Source: Synechococcus sp. CBW1002
Lineage (GTDB): Bacteria; Cyanobacteriota; Cyanobacteriia; PCC-6307; Cyanobiaceae
DNA length: 64,000 nucleotides
Reading direction: 5' to 3'
NCBI RefSeq assembly: GCF_015840915.1
Contig: NZ_CP060398.1
Location: forward strand, 2,356,001 to 2,420,000
A program made the translations under genes and the position numbers. Within the stretch, counting starts at the first letter, position 1. Every line of letters begins with the position of its first letter. Under the pieces are notes generated by a model. The model was not told where the DNA came from and did no database searches. It worked only from the letters and a program-made list of their open reading frames with translations. Below are positions 49,101-58,121 of the stretch, piece by piece.

Positions 49101-50093
49101 CAAAGCGCCAGGACCAAGGATCAGGACAGCAAGCCCTTAACGGCTTCAGAACGCAGTCTGCCGAACGCCACGGTCGTCGGGCAGCCCTGGTCCCGCCACG
49201 GACCACTGGCGGAGTTCCCCCGCGGCGCCGGTCCTGGAGACACCCTGCACCGCATCCTGGAGCGGCTGGATTACCGCCAGCCCACGGACACACCAGCCAG
49301 CGTGGCGGTGGTGCAGCAGGAACTGGAGCGTGCTGGCCTGGCGCCGGAGCTGCAACCCAACCTGCTGGCCGGCCTTGAGCAATTGCGCCAGACCCCCCTG
49401 GGCGGGGAGCTGGGATCGTTCGGGCTGGCGGATCTGCCCCTGGCGGAACGGCTGAACGAGATGAGCTTCGATCTGCCCCTTGCCATCGAGCCTCCCGACG
49501 GATTGGAGCTGCCCCGTGATGGCTTTGAGAAGCCTTACCGGCGCCCTCCGCAGGTCACGGCCGCCGGCCTGGCCGAGGTGTTCGCCGCCCATCCGGGCGG
49601 CCTGGTCGATGCCGGCTATGCCAGGTCCCTTGGCGGGCTGGAGGTGGCCAGCCGCGGCTTCCTCACCGGCTCGATCGATCTGGTGTTTTGCCAGGGGGAG
49701 CGCTGGTGGGTGCTCGACTGGAAAAGCAACTGGATCGGGGAACGGGACGCGGAAGGACGGCCGCTGGCCTGCGGACCCGCCCACTACGACCGCCAGGCCA
49801 TGGCGGCCCAGATGGTGGAGCGCCACTATCTGCTGCAGGCGCATCTCTACCTGGTGGCCTTGCATCGCTACCTGCGCTGGCGACTGCCGGGATACCGGCC
49901 GCAGCGGCACCTGGGCGGCTGGGTGTACGCCTTCCTGCGCGGTGCCCCGGGTCCCTGCCAGGCCGAGCAGGTGCCCGGCATGGTGGTGGAACGACCACCG
50001 CTGCAGCGCCTGCTGGCCCTGGATGCGCTGCTGCAGCGCGGTGATCGGGAGACTGGTGTTCGCGAGAGCGATGTTCGGAATACCACCGCATGA
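46170..50093 (+). CDS. recB: Exodeoxyribonuclease V subunit RecB
   Basis: 1307 aa; SF1A 3'-5' helicase plus nuclease. Walker A LEASAGTGKTFALAHL, helicase motif II VDEFQDTDPIQWRIL, motif VTVHRSKGLEYPVVLCPYL, and the C-terminal nuclease site GSIDLVFC...WVLDWKSNWIG with the following Q-x3-Y-type motif (LQAHLYLVALHRYL). About 60 residues of low-complexity linker (TDGLVGETEVLG onward) separate the domains. Overlaps both recC and recD by ATGA. Confidence 0.95.
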   Translation: MSKATAIEGVDLEGAALDFDANTVPLTPGVQLLEASAGTGKTFALAHLVLRLVTREEEPLSLEQLLVVTFTEAAAAELRDRIARRLQEALTLLETPAAATTQPPDQVLADWLALQPPDPEVRDRLRGRLLLALEELDRADITTIHGFCRRTLQRRALEAGLGPAVELENDDGERSRQVCHDYWQQQVLGLAPELLAGLQSRGLGLQRLQKLLGQLDGDPALELDALPAAMAADQPLAPQLTALWPQLWERFVKEWREHGAALEQSFRRLPADWKALGIQTKTTPYAAKPKTDRAAQVDHWIASLETTPSYAMVLELREGGTTARSPKALLRDYFHPAPWVKLTAPMEGEGKTLPEAPLMEAIAALVDGPAELTLLHFGHWGRLELRRRRRQNGQMGFGDLLLGLDPGPQGDRHAALIAAVRQRYRVALVDEFQDTDPIQWRILESAFTTGGHHLLVMVGDPKQAIYRFRGGELATYRLARHRADAVHALRENRRSAEPLVKGLNALMHIGLERSELPAPKVLSRATKGELVLPAGERPLQLLACAQEAELPEAMAGLCLQLLERDLRLRTAAADEGPAPTRPLQPQDLCLLVRTHSQAETLRRALDERGLPSRLVSRGDVFASEGATTLQRLLDALADPASDGRRRLLAASPLLGWSATELATATPEAWAELAERLGRLAQLLPRQGLMGVLSQLLSTTGLARLSLGGRLLADLQQAAELVQERMHQQALPAAAAADWLRRLRLDPDREVPEAHQLHSDAADSAVAVVTVHRSKGLEYPVVLCPYLWHAPPAPTSSPRELGRRWRPPGSAAPRLDLHLSPYWGPGRQAALADRQAQVQERERLAYVALTRAQHLLVLGWLDPLPAKHTDNPLTPWLQDASGQPRNEDDLPLQRLDPAQLPPPGRRWQRPAPEGALEGGPLPRHRIDTSWGRSSYSSWTHGAASLAPEAREQGRDTDGLVGETEVLGSAEGVSGQTPAQSARTKDQDSKPLTASERSLPNATVVGQPWSRHGPLAEFPRGAGPGDTLHRILERLDYRQPTDTPASVAVVQQELERAGLAPELQPNLLAGLEQLRQTPLGGELGSFGLADLPLAERLNEMSFDLPLAIEPPDGLELPRDGFEKPYRRPPQVTAAGLAEVFAAHPGGLVDAGYARSLGGLEVASRGFLTGSIDLVFCQGERWWVLDWKSNWIGERDAEGRPLACGPAHYDRQAMAAQMVERHYLLQAHLYLVALHRYLRWRLPGYRPQRHLGGWVYAFLRGAPGPCQAEQVPGMVVERPPLQRLLALDALLQRGDRETGVRESDVRNTTA

Positions 50094-51829
50094 CCTCCGC
50101 CGCCGCTGGACTGGGCCTGGCCGAGCTGCTGCTGGAGGCCCTGCCACGCCTCTACGCCACCCAGATCAACGCAGGCAAGTGCACCGCAACGCCGCTGGAT
50201 CCGGCCCTGCTGGAGGTGATGGCCGCCCTTGGCAGCGCGCTGGAGCGGGGCGAACTGGACCTGGACCTGGAGGGACCGGCACCGGCGGAGGTGGAAGCCA
50301 GCCACTGGCCGCAGCGGCACCGGCAGGCCCTCGCCCACTCGCCCCTGAGCACCGAGGCCATCCAGCTGAACGAGGCTCCGGAAGCACCGCTGGTGCTGGT
50401 GGATGGCCGGCTGGTGCGCTGGCGCCGCTGGCACCAGCAGCTGGAGGGGGTGATGGAGAGCCTGATCCAACGCGCCCGATCCCCACTGCCGGCGATCGCC
50501 GATTCCAGCCCGCAGCGTCTGGCCCTCGACCGTGCCGCCGCTGCAGGCCTGGATCGGACGCAGCAGAGGGCGGTGGCCGCCGCTCTGCACCACGGCCTGG
50601 TGCTGCTGGGCGGCGGCCCCGGCACCGGCAAGACCAGCACCGTGGTTCAGATCCTGGCGGCCCAGCTGAGCCTGCAGCCCGCCCTGCGGATCCAGCTGGC
50701 GGCCCCCACCGGCAAGGCCGCGGCCCGGTTGCTGCAGGCGATCGAGGATGGTGCCGGCTGCCTCGCCCCCGCTGTGGCCGGCAAGCTGCGCCGCACCCCC
50801 TGCGGCACCCTGCATCGGCTGCTGGAGAGCAACGGGGAGCGATTCGGACGACACCGCCACCGGCCCCTGCAGCTGGATCTGCTGGTGGTGGATGAGGTGT
50901 CGATGGTGGATCTTCCCCTGATGGAGGCGCTGCTGGACGCCTTGCCGGCCACCTGTCGGCTGGTGCTGGTGGGAGATCCTGCCCAGCTGCCGCCGGTGGG
51001 TCCCGGACCGGTACTGCTGGAACTGCAGCGACCGGCACGGCTGAAGGCGCTGGGGGAGGCCGCTGTGCAGCTCACCACCACCTACCGCAACCACGGCGCC
51101 ATCGCCGAGCTGGCCAACTGGCTGCGCGGCCGGGAAGGCCATGACCCGCAGGGCAGCAATCTGCACGGCCTGGCCAGCCAGCTTGAGGCGTGTCGCTCCA
51201 GCGGCAATCTGGCGTGGCAACAAGCCAATCCAGTCCGGGGCCTGCCTGCGGCGCTGCTGGAACCCCTGCGCCGCAGGCAGCTGCAGCTGGCCAGCCTGGC
51301 CGCCGCCATGGCCAGCTCCAGCCAGCCAACCGATGGGGCCAGTGCTCTGCTGGAGGCGCTGGGGGAGATGCTGATCCTGACGCCTGTGCGCAGGGGGCGT
51401 TGGGGAGTGGAAGCGATCCATCAGGCCCTGCTCGGCGACGCCGCCACGGCCGGTCCTGGCGCCTGGCCGCCGGGAACTCCGGTGCTGTGCTGCCGCAATT
51501 TGCCCGATCTGGGCCTGGCCAATGGCGATCTGGGCGTGGTGGTGCACAGACGCGGCGGCGCGCGGCGCCTGCTGTTCGCTGCCGCATCAGGCGGCCCAGA
51601 CCGCGCCGCAGCATCCAACCAAGACCATCTGCGCTGGCTGCATCCGGCCCAGATGGCAGGGGCGGTGGAACCGGCCCTCGCCCTCACCGTGCACAAGGCC
51701 CAGGGCAGCGAAGCCGACACGGTGATCGTGCTGCTGCCGGATCCAGAGCGCGACGACCCTCGCCTGCTTTACACCGCCTTGACCCGGGCCCGCCACCAAG
51801 CCCTGCTGATCACGGCTCCACTCACCTGA
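50090..51829 (+). CDS. recD: Exodeoxyribonuclease V subunit RecD
   Basis: 579 aa; SF1B 5'-3' helicase of the RecBCD complex. Walker A GGGPGTGKTSTVVQIL, AAPTGKAAARLLQAIED, Walker B LLVVDEVSMVDLPLM, GDPAQLPPVGPGPVL and C-terminal LTVHKAQGSEADTVIVLLPD, YTALTRARHQALLITA. Last gene of the overlapping recC-recB-recD string. Confidence 0.95.
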   Translation: MTSAAAGLGLAELLLEALPRLYATQINAGKCTATPLDPALLEVMAALGSALERGELDLDLEGPAPAEVEASHWPQRHRQALAHSPLSTEAIQLNEAPEAPLVLVDGRLVRWRRWHQQLEGVMESLIQRARSPLPAIADSSPQRLALDRAAAAGLDRTQQRAVAAALHHGLVLLGGGPGTGKTSTVVQILAAQLSLQPALRIQLAAPTGKAAARLLQAIEDGAGCLAPAVAGKLRRTPCGTLHRLLESNGERFGRHRHRPLQLDLLVVDEVSMVDLPLMEALLDALPATCRLVLVGDPAQLPPVGPGPVLLELQRPARLKALGEAAVQLTTTYRNHGAIAELANWLRGREGHDPQGSNLHGLASQLEACRSSGNLAWQQANPVRGLPAALLEPLRRRQLQLASLAAAMASSSQPTDGASALLEALGEMLILTPVRRGRWGVEAIHQALLGDAATAGPGAWPPGTPVLCCRNLPDLGLANGDLGVVVHRRGGARRLLFAAASGGPDRAAASNQDHLRWLHPAQMAGAVEPALALTVHKAQGSEADTVIVLLPDPERDDPRLLYTALTRARHQALLITAPLT

Positions 51830-52540
51830 GTCTTTGACCTGACGATCTGATCTGAGTACCTGAGCTGTGTGCCAGCTCTTGCCTGAATACCGATGCTGCA
51901 CGGGCGTTACACAGCACCACATCGCGCAACCTGTCAACGAAACATGAACGGCCCGCGCGAGCCATTGCCAAGCGATTCATACTTCTCTCAACCGGGAAGG
52001 GAGCTATCCCCCAACCGGCGGTTTCAGAGCCCCTGCTCCAATAGTCTCTCCCCCTGGGAGTTCTCCAAATCGATATCAGGATGTTCATCGTCCTGGGCGA
52101 TTCCTTCCTGCATCCCTGACCCCGCCTTCACCCTCTGTGGCGAACGCGAGCGAGGTGCCCCAAAGGTTCTCGGAGAACCGCCACCTGGACGCCCCGGCCC
52201 CAGGCGGCTCTGAAACCACCCCCTTCCAAAGCGTTCCAAGTCCTGAGCTCGAAGGTGCAGCTCAGCTGGATCGCCATCCTTGGTCGAACCCAGGCGGGCT
52301 CCCAGGCTCGACCCATCGAGTCTGCTGATGAAGGTCAAGCAGGTTCAGCCGAATTGGAAGATTCAGATGAATCATCCCGGCCTGTTCAGCCCATGCAAGA
52401 GCCAGGATGCCGGTGAACGACTCGACTTGCCCAGGCTGGTGATCATTCATCCGCAATCCGCCGATCAACAGCCCATGGCCGTGATCGATTTGAGCTGCTC
52501 TTTTCCACCTGGACCTGATTCTCTGGCTGGACCTCTGCCG
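51830..52540 (+). other. 0.7-kb spacer without a recognisable gene
   Basis: Follows recD. Less GC-rich than the neighbouring genes, with no frame showing a known domain, no tRNA and no strong terminator hairpin with a T run. The cupin frame is open back to 52280, so part of it may encode an N-terminal extension of that protein. Confidence 0.5.
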
Positions 52541-52957
52541 ATGTCTGGACCCGTATCGGAGTCAGGAACGGCCCTGGACACAGCGGTGTCTGATCGGGCC
52601 GTTGTTGAGCCACCGGAGCAGCGTCCCTGGGGCTGGTTCGAGCTTCTGGCGGAAGGGCCCGGCTATCGGGTCAAGCGCCTGCACCTTGATCCGCATCAGC
52701 GCCTCAGTCGGCAGCGGCATCAGCATCGCCTGGAGCACTGGCTTGTGGTACTGGGCCAGGGCAGCGTGGAACTGGGTGACGCGCCGCTGAGCAGAACCCA
52801 GCCGCTCGAACCGGGCAGCAGCCTGATCATTCCGCCGCTCACGATCCACCGGGCGGCAGCGGGCAGCGAAGGATTGGAGATCATCGAGGTGCAGCGCGGC
52901 CCCCTGTTACGGGAAGACGACATTGAGCGCTTTGCCGATGACTACGGTCGCGTGTAA
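52541..52957 (+). CDS. Mannose-6-phosphate isomerase type II-like cupin
   Basis: 138 aa from the ATG at 52541. It is the small cupin domain found at the C-terminus of bifunctional ManC proteins: RPWGWFELLAEGPGYRVKRL, HLDPHQRLSRQRHQHRLEHW (metal His), IIPPLTIHRAAAGSEGLEII, VQRGPLLREDDIERFADDYG. Catalyses fructose-6-phosphate/mannose-6-phosphate exchange in ManC relatives; the nucleotidyltransferase part is absent here. Start uncertain because the frame is open upstream. Confidence 0.85.
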   Translation: MSGPVSESGTALDTAVSDRAVVEPPEQRPWGWFELLAEGPGYRVKRLHLDPHQRLSRQRHQHRLEHWLVVLGQGSVELGDAPLSRTQPLEPGSSLIIPPLTIHRAAAGSEGLEIIEVQRGPLLREDDIERFADDYGRV

Positions 52958-53211
52958 GGTGCAGCCTCACCCTTTGATGAAGGGCGTGGCAGTTCAGGTG
53001 AGCTGTCGAACCACAGGACCGGAGCTGGGACCCCCATTCATTCATCCCGATCCGATCAAGCCTCAGTCCGCACAACCCTGCAGCGCAGGAGCCGCCGATC
53101 CACGGCAGCCAGCAAGCCGCAGAAGATTGCTGATGTTCGACACCATTTCAAGTTCCAATTCTTGGGTCTCTGCCGGCCTGCGTTGAAGGATTTCCCAGGC
53201 CCGGACATCCC

Positions 53212-55233
53212 GTGACCCCATCTCAAGAAGGCGGCAGCACCCTGTGCGCCGTCACCGGCGTTGACGCCGCCAGCCTGATCGAGGCCAGCTTGGCTGTGGC
53301 CGCTGACTCGATCGCAACCTCTGCAGAACTGCTGACCAGCGATTTGCCGAGCTCTGCTGAACCCCTCCAAGCCAGCGACAACGCTGACGCTGAAGACCTG
53401 AATCACGACAACAGCAATCGCGAAAGCCGTGATGTCAAGCCGGTGACCGCCGCTGCATCCACAGACACCCTGAAGAGCAGCACTACATCAGAGCCTGAGC
53501 CTGCGGCACCCTCCGGTTTTGCCAGTTTCGGCTTTGCCTCCGAGCTGCTCGAAACCCTCAGCGCCATCGGCTACGAACAGCCGTCACCGATTCAGGCAGC
53601 CGCCATCCCCGAGCTGCTGCTCGGCCGGGATCTGGTGGGTCAGGCCCAGACCGGTACCGGCAAGACGGCCGCCTTCGCCCTCCCCCTGCTGGCCCGTCTC
53701 GATCCCGAGCAACGCAAACCCCAGGTCCTGGTGCTGGCCCCCACCCGGGAGCTTGCCATGCAGGTGGCGGATGCCTTCAACACCTACGCCTCCCGCCTGC
53801 CCAACGTGCGCGTGCTGGCGGTGTACGGCGGCGCCGACTTCCGCGACCAGATCCAGCAGCTTCGGCGCGGCGTACAGATTGTTGTGGGCACGCCTGGCCG
53901 GGTGATGGACCACATGCGCCAGGGAACTCTCGATCTCTCCGGCCTGCGTGCCCTGGTGCTCGACGAAGCCGATGAGATGCTCCGCATGGGCTTCATCGAC
54001 GACGTGGAGTGGGTGCTGGAGCAACTGCCCAGCGAGCGCCAGGTGGTGCTCTTCTCGGCCACGATGCCGGCCGAGATCCGGCGCATCTCCCACAACTACC
54101 TGCGCCAGCCGGCGGAGGTGACGATCCGCACCAAGGCGGCCGACGGCGGCAGAATCCGTCAGCGTTACCTGATGGTGCACGGCCCCCACAAGCTGCCGGT
54201 GCTGCAGCGGGTGCTGGAGGCCGAGTCCAGTGAGGGAACGATCATCTTTGCCCGCACCAAGGCGATCACCCTCACCGTGGCTGAGTTTCTCGAAAGCCAT
54301 GGCTACGAGGTGGCCGTGCTCAACGGCGACGTGCCCCAGGCGCAGCGGGAGCGCACGATCGAGCGGCTCAAGGACGGCCGGGTCGACGTGCTCGTAGCCA
54401 CCGATGTGGCTGCCCGCGGCCTCGATGTGGAACGCGTCGGCCTGGTGGTGAACTACGACATGCCCTTTGATGGCGAGGCCTACGTGCACCGCATCGGTCG
54501 CACTGGCCGGGCGGGCCGCAGCGGCGAGGCGATCCTCTTCCTCACCCCCCGCGAACGGCGCTTCCTCGGAGGCCTGGAGCGGGCCGTGGGCCGTGCCATT
54601 GAGCCGATGGAGGTGCCCAGCAACGCCACCATCAACCAGAACCGCCTTGATCGGCTCCGTCAGAAGCTCACCAACGGGCTCACCACTCCGATCGGCACCG
54701 AGGAGGAGCGCGCCCTGCTCAGCGAGATCCTGCAACGCGTGGCGCAGGAGCATGAGGTGAGCAGCGACCAGCTGGCCCTGGTGGCTCTGCAGATGAGCCT
54801 GGTCGGGAAGCCCTTGCTGCTGCACGGAGACGAGCAGTGGAGCCAGCCCGCGGCCCGCGGCCCCGCCCGCGACAGCCGCAGCGGCAGTCCGCGCGATCGC
54901 GATGGCGGCATACGCCGAACGATTGAGCGGCGCCCCGCCGGCCGGGATGGTCGCAGCACCGGAGCCCCCCGCAGCCAGGAGGTCTCCCCCGTGGATGCGG
55001 ACATGGATCGCTTCCGGATCGAGGTGGGCTGGCGCGATCGCATCAAACCCGGCAACATCGTGGGCGCAATCGCCAATGAAGCCGGCATCGCCGGCAAGAT
55101 GATCGGCCGGATCCACATCTTCGACGCCCATAGCACTGTGGACCTGCCCAAAGGCATGCCCGAAGACGTGTTCGAAAATCTGCGCCGGCTGCGGGTGATG
55201 AACCGCGAGCTGCAGATCACCAAGCTCTCCTGA
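53212..55233 (+). CDS. deaD: DEAD-box RNA helicase (DeaD/CrhR type)
   Basis: 673 aa. An acidic Ser/Ala-rich N-terminal ~95 residues precede the helicase core: GYEQPSPIQAAAIPELL (Q motif), AQTGTGKTAAFALPLL, VLDEADEMLRMGF, FSATMP, VATDVAARGLDVERV and HRIGRTGRAGR. A basic linker and a C-terminal DbpA-like RNA-binding domain follow (FRIEVGWRDRIKPGNIVGAI). Cyanobacterial relatives are cold- and redox-regulated RNA chaperones. GTG start at 53212; a strong terminator follows. Confidence 0.95.
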   Translation: MTPSQEGGSTLCAVTGVDAASLIEASLAVAADSIATSAELLTSDLPSSAEPLQASDNADAEDLNHDNSNRESRDVKPVTAAASTDTLKSSTTSEPEPAAPSGFASFGFASELLETLSAIGYEQPSPIQAAAIPELLLGRDLVGQAQTGTGKTAAFALPLLARLDPEQRKPQVLVLAPTRELAMQVADAFNTYASRLPNVRVLAVYGGADFRDQIQQLRRGVQIVVGTPGRVMDHMRQGTLDLSGLRALVLDEADEMLRMGFIDDVEWVLEQLPSERQVVLFSATMPAEIRRISHNYLRQPAEVTIRTKAADGGRIRQRYLMVHGPHKLPVLQRVLEAESSEGTIIFARTKAITLTVAEFLESHGYEVAVLNGDVPQAQRERTIERLKDGRVDVLVATDVAARGLDVERVGLVVNYDMPFDGEAYVHRIGRTGRAGRSGEAILFLTPRERRFLGGLERAVGRAIEPMEVPSNATINQNRLDRLRQKLTNGLTTPIGTEEERALLSEILQRVAQEHEVSSDQLALVALQMSLVGKPLLLHGDEQWSQPAARGPARDSRSGSPRDRDGGIRRTIERRPAGRDGRSTGAPRSQEVSPVDADMDRFRIEVGWRDRIKPGNIVGAIANEAGIAGKMIGRIHIFDAHSTVDLPKGMPEDVFENLRRLRVMNRELQITKLS

Positions 55234-55270
55234 GCCTGAAGCGATCCACCGCAGCCCCCTGCGTCTTGAA

Positions 55271-55297
55271 GCCGCTGCTAACCGCAGCGGCTTTTTT
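55271..55297 (+). terminator. Rho-independent terminator of deaD
   Basis: GCCGCTG (55271-55277), a 7-base loop, CAGCGGC (55285-55291), then TTTTTT. It lies 38 bp after the helicase stop codon. Confidence 0.92.
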
Positions 55298-55378
55298 CAT
55301 GGTCAGGAGGTCGTGACGATCACCGCTCCAGGGGAGGCTTCCCTCGGCAAGGGCACTGACCTCACGCCGGCACAGTGC

Positions 55379-55579
55379 TCAGGCACACGAGCGGGTGACA
55401 TCGACACTGGACAGCACGCTGAGCTCGGTCACGGACAGCCGCTCGACAGCGGCAATCAGGGAGGGCTGGACCTCGCTGGTCTCGACACAGACCAGGCTCT
55501 GCAGCAGGTCAAAGCGGTCCTGGGCAGCGAGCTCACCGTCATCGCTCCACGCCAGGCTCCAGGGGACAGGGCATGCCAT
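55379..55579 (-). CDS. Possible small conserved protein
   Basis: 66 aa from the ATG at 55579: MACPVPWSLAWSDDGELAAQ, DRFDLLQSLVCVETSEVQPS, LIAAVERLSVTELSVLSSVD. The even helical pattern suggests a real small protein, but I cannot name a family. The 300 bp between it and the RRM gene at 55882 hold nothing I can identify. Confidence 0.4.
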   Translation of the reverse strand: MACPVPWSLAWSDDGELAAQDRFDLLQSLVCVETSEVQPSLIAAVERLSVTELSVLSSVDVTRSCA

Positions 55580-55881
55580 AGGACTAATGGGAACTGGATC
55601 AGGGTTCGCTGACAATGGGACAGGACCGGGGATCGATGGCCGTTCTTCAGGATCCCTTCGCAAGTTCTTCACGCTTCTCCATCCCGCTCAAGGGGAGATC
55701 AGGGATGGGACCTCCGAGTAGGCTGATGGCGATTCATTGATGTCCAGGCTCCCCTCGGCGCGCTCAGCAGGGTTGGACCGCACGGCCTTTCCAAACGGCT
55801 CCGGTACGGACTCCTGGCTCTCAAGGGCCTTCCCAGGGACACACGGCTATCTGCGGATCAGTTCCAGGTCCAGTTCATTGA

Positions 55882-56211
55882 ATGACTATCTACGTCGGCA
55901 ATCTCTCGTTCCAGGCTGAACGGGAGGATCTCCTTGATCTCTTCGGTCAATACGGAGAGGTGCGCAACTGCAGCCTGCCCCTTGATCGGGAAACCGGCCG
56001 CAAACGTGGCTTCGCTTTCGTTGAGCTCAGCGACGATGCCGCTGAGCAGAAAGCCATCGACGACCTTCAGGACGTCGAGTGGATGGGCCGCATGATCCGC
56101 GTCAACAAAGCCACGCCCCGGGAAGGCGGTGGTGGCGGCGGTGCACGGGGTGGCAATCGTGCTGGAGGAGGTGGCGGTGGCTACGGCGGAGGTAGCGGAA
56201 ACCGCTGGTGA
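55882..56211 (+). CDS. Glycine-rich RRM RNA-binding protein
   Basis: 109 aa with one RNA recognition motif (RNP2 IYVGNLSF, RNP1 KRGFAFVEL) and a Gly/Arg-rich tail (GGGGGGARGGNRAGGGGGG). Typical of cyanobacterial Rbp proteins, several of which are cold-induced and bind mRNAs. ATG at 55882. The 250 bp following it contain no recognisable gene before the IS3 element. Confidence 0.94.
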   Translation: MTIYVGNLSFQAEREDLLDLFGQYGEVRNCSLPLDRETGRKRGFAFVELSDDAAEQKAIDDLQDVEWMGRMIRVNKATPREGGGGGGARGGNRAGGGGGGYGGGSGNRW

Positions 56212-56457
56212 AGCGACTGGAATCCGATGGCGCCCCGGCGCCTATCAGCAAAGATGTCCGCTCAGGGTACTGATCTGAGCACCTTCGAAAGCCTACTCCG
56301 GATGGAGGATCATGGGCTTCGAGATCGGATGTTGATCGTCATCGCGCGTTGATCAGGAGCGCAGGCTTGAGCGGCCGGCCCCCGGTCGGAGGCTGAGGCC
56401 GGCCCGCCTCTTGCGGGCGGTCCAACCACAACCCCCTGGGGCCTGGGTTTCTGATCT

Positions 56458-57516
56458 TCAAGCAGCGACAGTGTCCTGCGGTCTGGGATGGTTGACCCGC
56501 ACGACTGTTGGCTGAGCCCAATCGCGAGGTGGCCTGGCCCAGCGGCGTGGATGTTGCGCACGCGCCTGCTCATAGGTCTGCTGACGGACTCTGCAGATCG
56601 CGTCAGCTTCTCCGTAGTGACGTTGATTGGGCGTCACATACTTGATGCCGCTGTGACGATGCTCAGCGTTGTACCAGTCAACAAAACCATCGACCCAGGC
56701 ACGCACTGAGAGAAGATCCCGGAAACGACGCACTGGATAGCTCTGGTGATATTTCATGGTTCGGAACCATGACTCAACGTAGGCGTTGTCATTGCTCACC
56801 CGCGGCCGCGAGAATGACAGGGAGATGCCGAGCTCGGCCAGCTTGGCGGCCAAGGTGTAGGAGCGCATGGGTGCTCCGTTATCGGCGTGCAGGATCGTGG
56901 TCGACCCCGAGCTGATCCCTTCATCACGGCAGACACGATCAAAGAAGTGCTTGGCCAGTTCGCCGCATTCACGATCGTGCACCTCAACGCCAAGGATGCG
57001 CCGGCTCCACACATCCATCACCATATAAAGGTAGTAGAATTGACCCTTCACAGGCCCCGGCAACAGGGTGATATCCCAGGCCAGCACTTGATGGATGCCC
57101 GTTGCCTCCAGCACGGGTGGCTCTCTTGGCTCCCGCGGTGGGCGGCTCCTGCCGCGATGATTTAACAGGCCTTCCTGGCGCATGATGCGGTAAATCGTTG
57201 ACTCCGATCCCACGTAGACTCCCTCCTCGGCAAGGATCGCCACGATCTGACCAGGCGTGAGATCGGCAAAGCGTGGATCGTTGACAGTGGACAACACCTG
57301 TTGGCGCTCCTCCTCGCTGAAACGATGCATGACATGCCTGGACGCTCCCTTGCGTTGATCGCAGCTGAATCCCTGGGTCCGAATCATCAAGCCCCATCGC
57401 CTCAGCGTGCGTGTCGCCAGGCCGAAAAGATCAGCAATGGCCTTGGCCGAAAGGCCACGACTGATGCCTTCCTGTAGAAGCGCGACGATCGCACCGCGAT
57501 CGCCAGACGGAATCAA
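56458..57516 (-). CDS. IS3-family transposase OrfB (integrase domain)
   Basis: 352 aa with an N-terminal helix-turn-helix HTH_21-like part and a retroviral-type integrase core: LAWDITLLPGPVKGQFYYLY, TTILHADNGAPMRSYTLAAK and SNDNAYVESWFRTMKYH give the DDE residues. Frame intact. Its own start would be a TTG overlapping the OrfA stop; expression more likely uses the slippery site at 57549-57555 to make an OrfAB fusion. Confidence 0.93.
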   Translation of the reverse strand: MIPSGDRGAIVALLQEGISRGLSAKAIADLFGLATRTLRRWGLMIRTQGFSCDQRKGASRHVMHRFSEEERQQVLSTVNDPRFADLTPGQIVAILAEEGVYVGSESTIYRIMRQEGLLNHRGRSRPPREPREPPVLEATGIHQVLAWDITLLPGPVKGQFYYLYMVMDVWSRRILGVEVHDRECGELAKHFFDRVCRDEGISSGSTTILHADNGAPMRSYTLAAKLAELGISLSFSRPRVSNDNAYVESWFRTMKYHQSYPVRRFRDLLSVRAWVDGFVDWYNAEHRHSGIKYVTPNQRHYGEADAICRVRQQTYEQARAQHPRRWARPPRDWAQPTVVRVNHPRPQDTVAA

Positions 57517-58022
57517 GGATCCTCGTCCGGTTGAAAGATCTGGTTGAACTTTTTTGAGAGCATCAACAACGTCGCCGCTTCTGTCAGTGCTTTTTCTTTC
57601 TTCTGCAATTCACGCTCCAGCTGGCGATTCCGCCGGACCAGTTCCTGATTCTTGCGTTGCAGTTCCCGCTGATCAGCCATGCTCGGCGCGCTGGGGCCAT
57701 TGGCATCCTCGGCGGCCTGGCGCCAACGGGCAACCTGCTTGGGGTACAGCCCCCGCTCCCTGCAGAACGACCCGAGCTCGCTTCCGTTCAGTCCTGCGGC
57801 CTGGATCACGGCTGCCAGCTTGTCGGCAGCGCTCCACTGCTCCGGCGGCCGGTTCGTGGCAGGCACCAGCTGGCCCTGCTTCTGCCACTGGCTCCGCCAG
57901 TTGTAGATGGTCTGCGCCGTGATCCCGGTGTCGCGGGCGATCTCAGCCACGCTCTCAAGGTTCGGAGGGCTCATCCGCAGGCGGACGGCTTCCCGCAGAG
58001 CGGCGTCATAGGGCGGTTGCAT
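57513..58022 (-). CDS. IS3-family transposase OrfA
   Basis: 169 aa helix-turn-helix protein (VAEIARDTGITAQTIYNWRS) with a C-terminal leucine-zipper-like coiled coil (QRELQRKNQELVRRNRQLER). Binds the element ends. Contains a second HTH (YPKQVARWRQ). ATG at 58022. Ends in a 4-bp overlap with OrfB, after the A6G run. Confidence 0.92.
   Translation of the reverse strand: MQPPYDAALREAVRLRMSPPNLESVAEIARDTGITAQTIYNWRSQWQKQGQLVPATNRPPEQWSAADKLAAVIQAAGLNGSELGSFCRERGLYPKQVARWRQAAEDANGPSAPSMADQRELQRKNQELVRRNRQLERELQKKEKALTEAATLLMLSKKFNQIFQPDEDP
57549..57555 (-). promoter_or_regulatory. Programmed -1 frameshift site (A AAA AAG)
   Basis: On the minus strand the OrfA codons TCA AAA AAG contain A-AAA-AAG in the correct phase for -1 slippage. 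After the shift the frame reads VQPDLSTGRGSLIPSGDRG, with no stop, into OrfB. This is the standard route to the OrfAB transposase in IS3 elements. Confidence 0.8.
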
Positions 58023-58121
58023 AGTCGTCGGTTGGGCCCCCAGGTGGACGGGTCAAACCGAGCGGACTTCTTCCTAAGAAACACCAACGGCCAACAGGGA
58101 TCTCGGCTGACTGACCACACC

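Larger units (their letters stand above)
56458..58022. mobile_element. IS3-family insertion sequence (coding extent)
   Basis: Two overlapping frames, OrfA and OrfB, on the minus strand with the classical IS3 layout. I could not identify convincing terminal inverted repeats, so the coordinates cover only the coding part. The true ends probably lie within 56400-56457 and 58023-58080, where CCTGGGG-type sequences occur at both sides. Confidence 0.85.

Noticed and set aside
53584-55131. Open frame of 515 codons on the minus strand
   Set aside because: Antisense to the DEAD-box helicase, whose motifs are complete on the plus strand.
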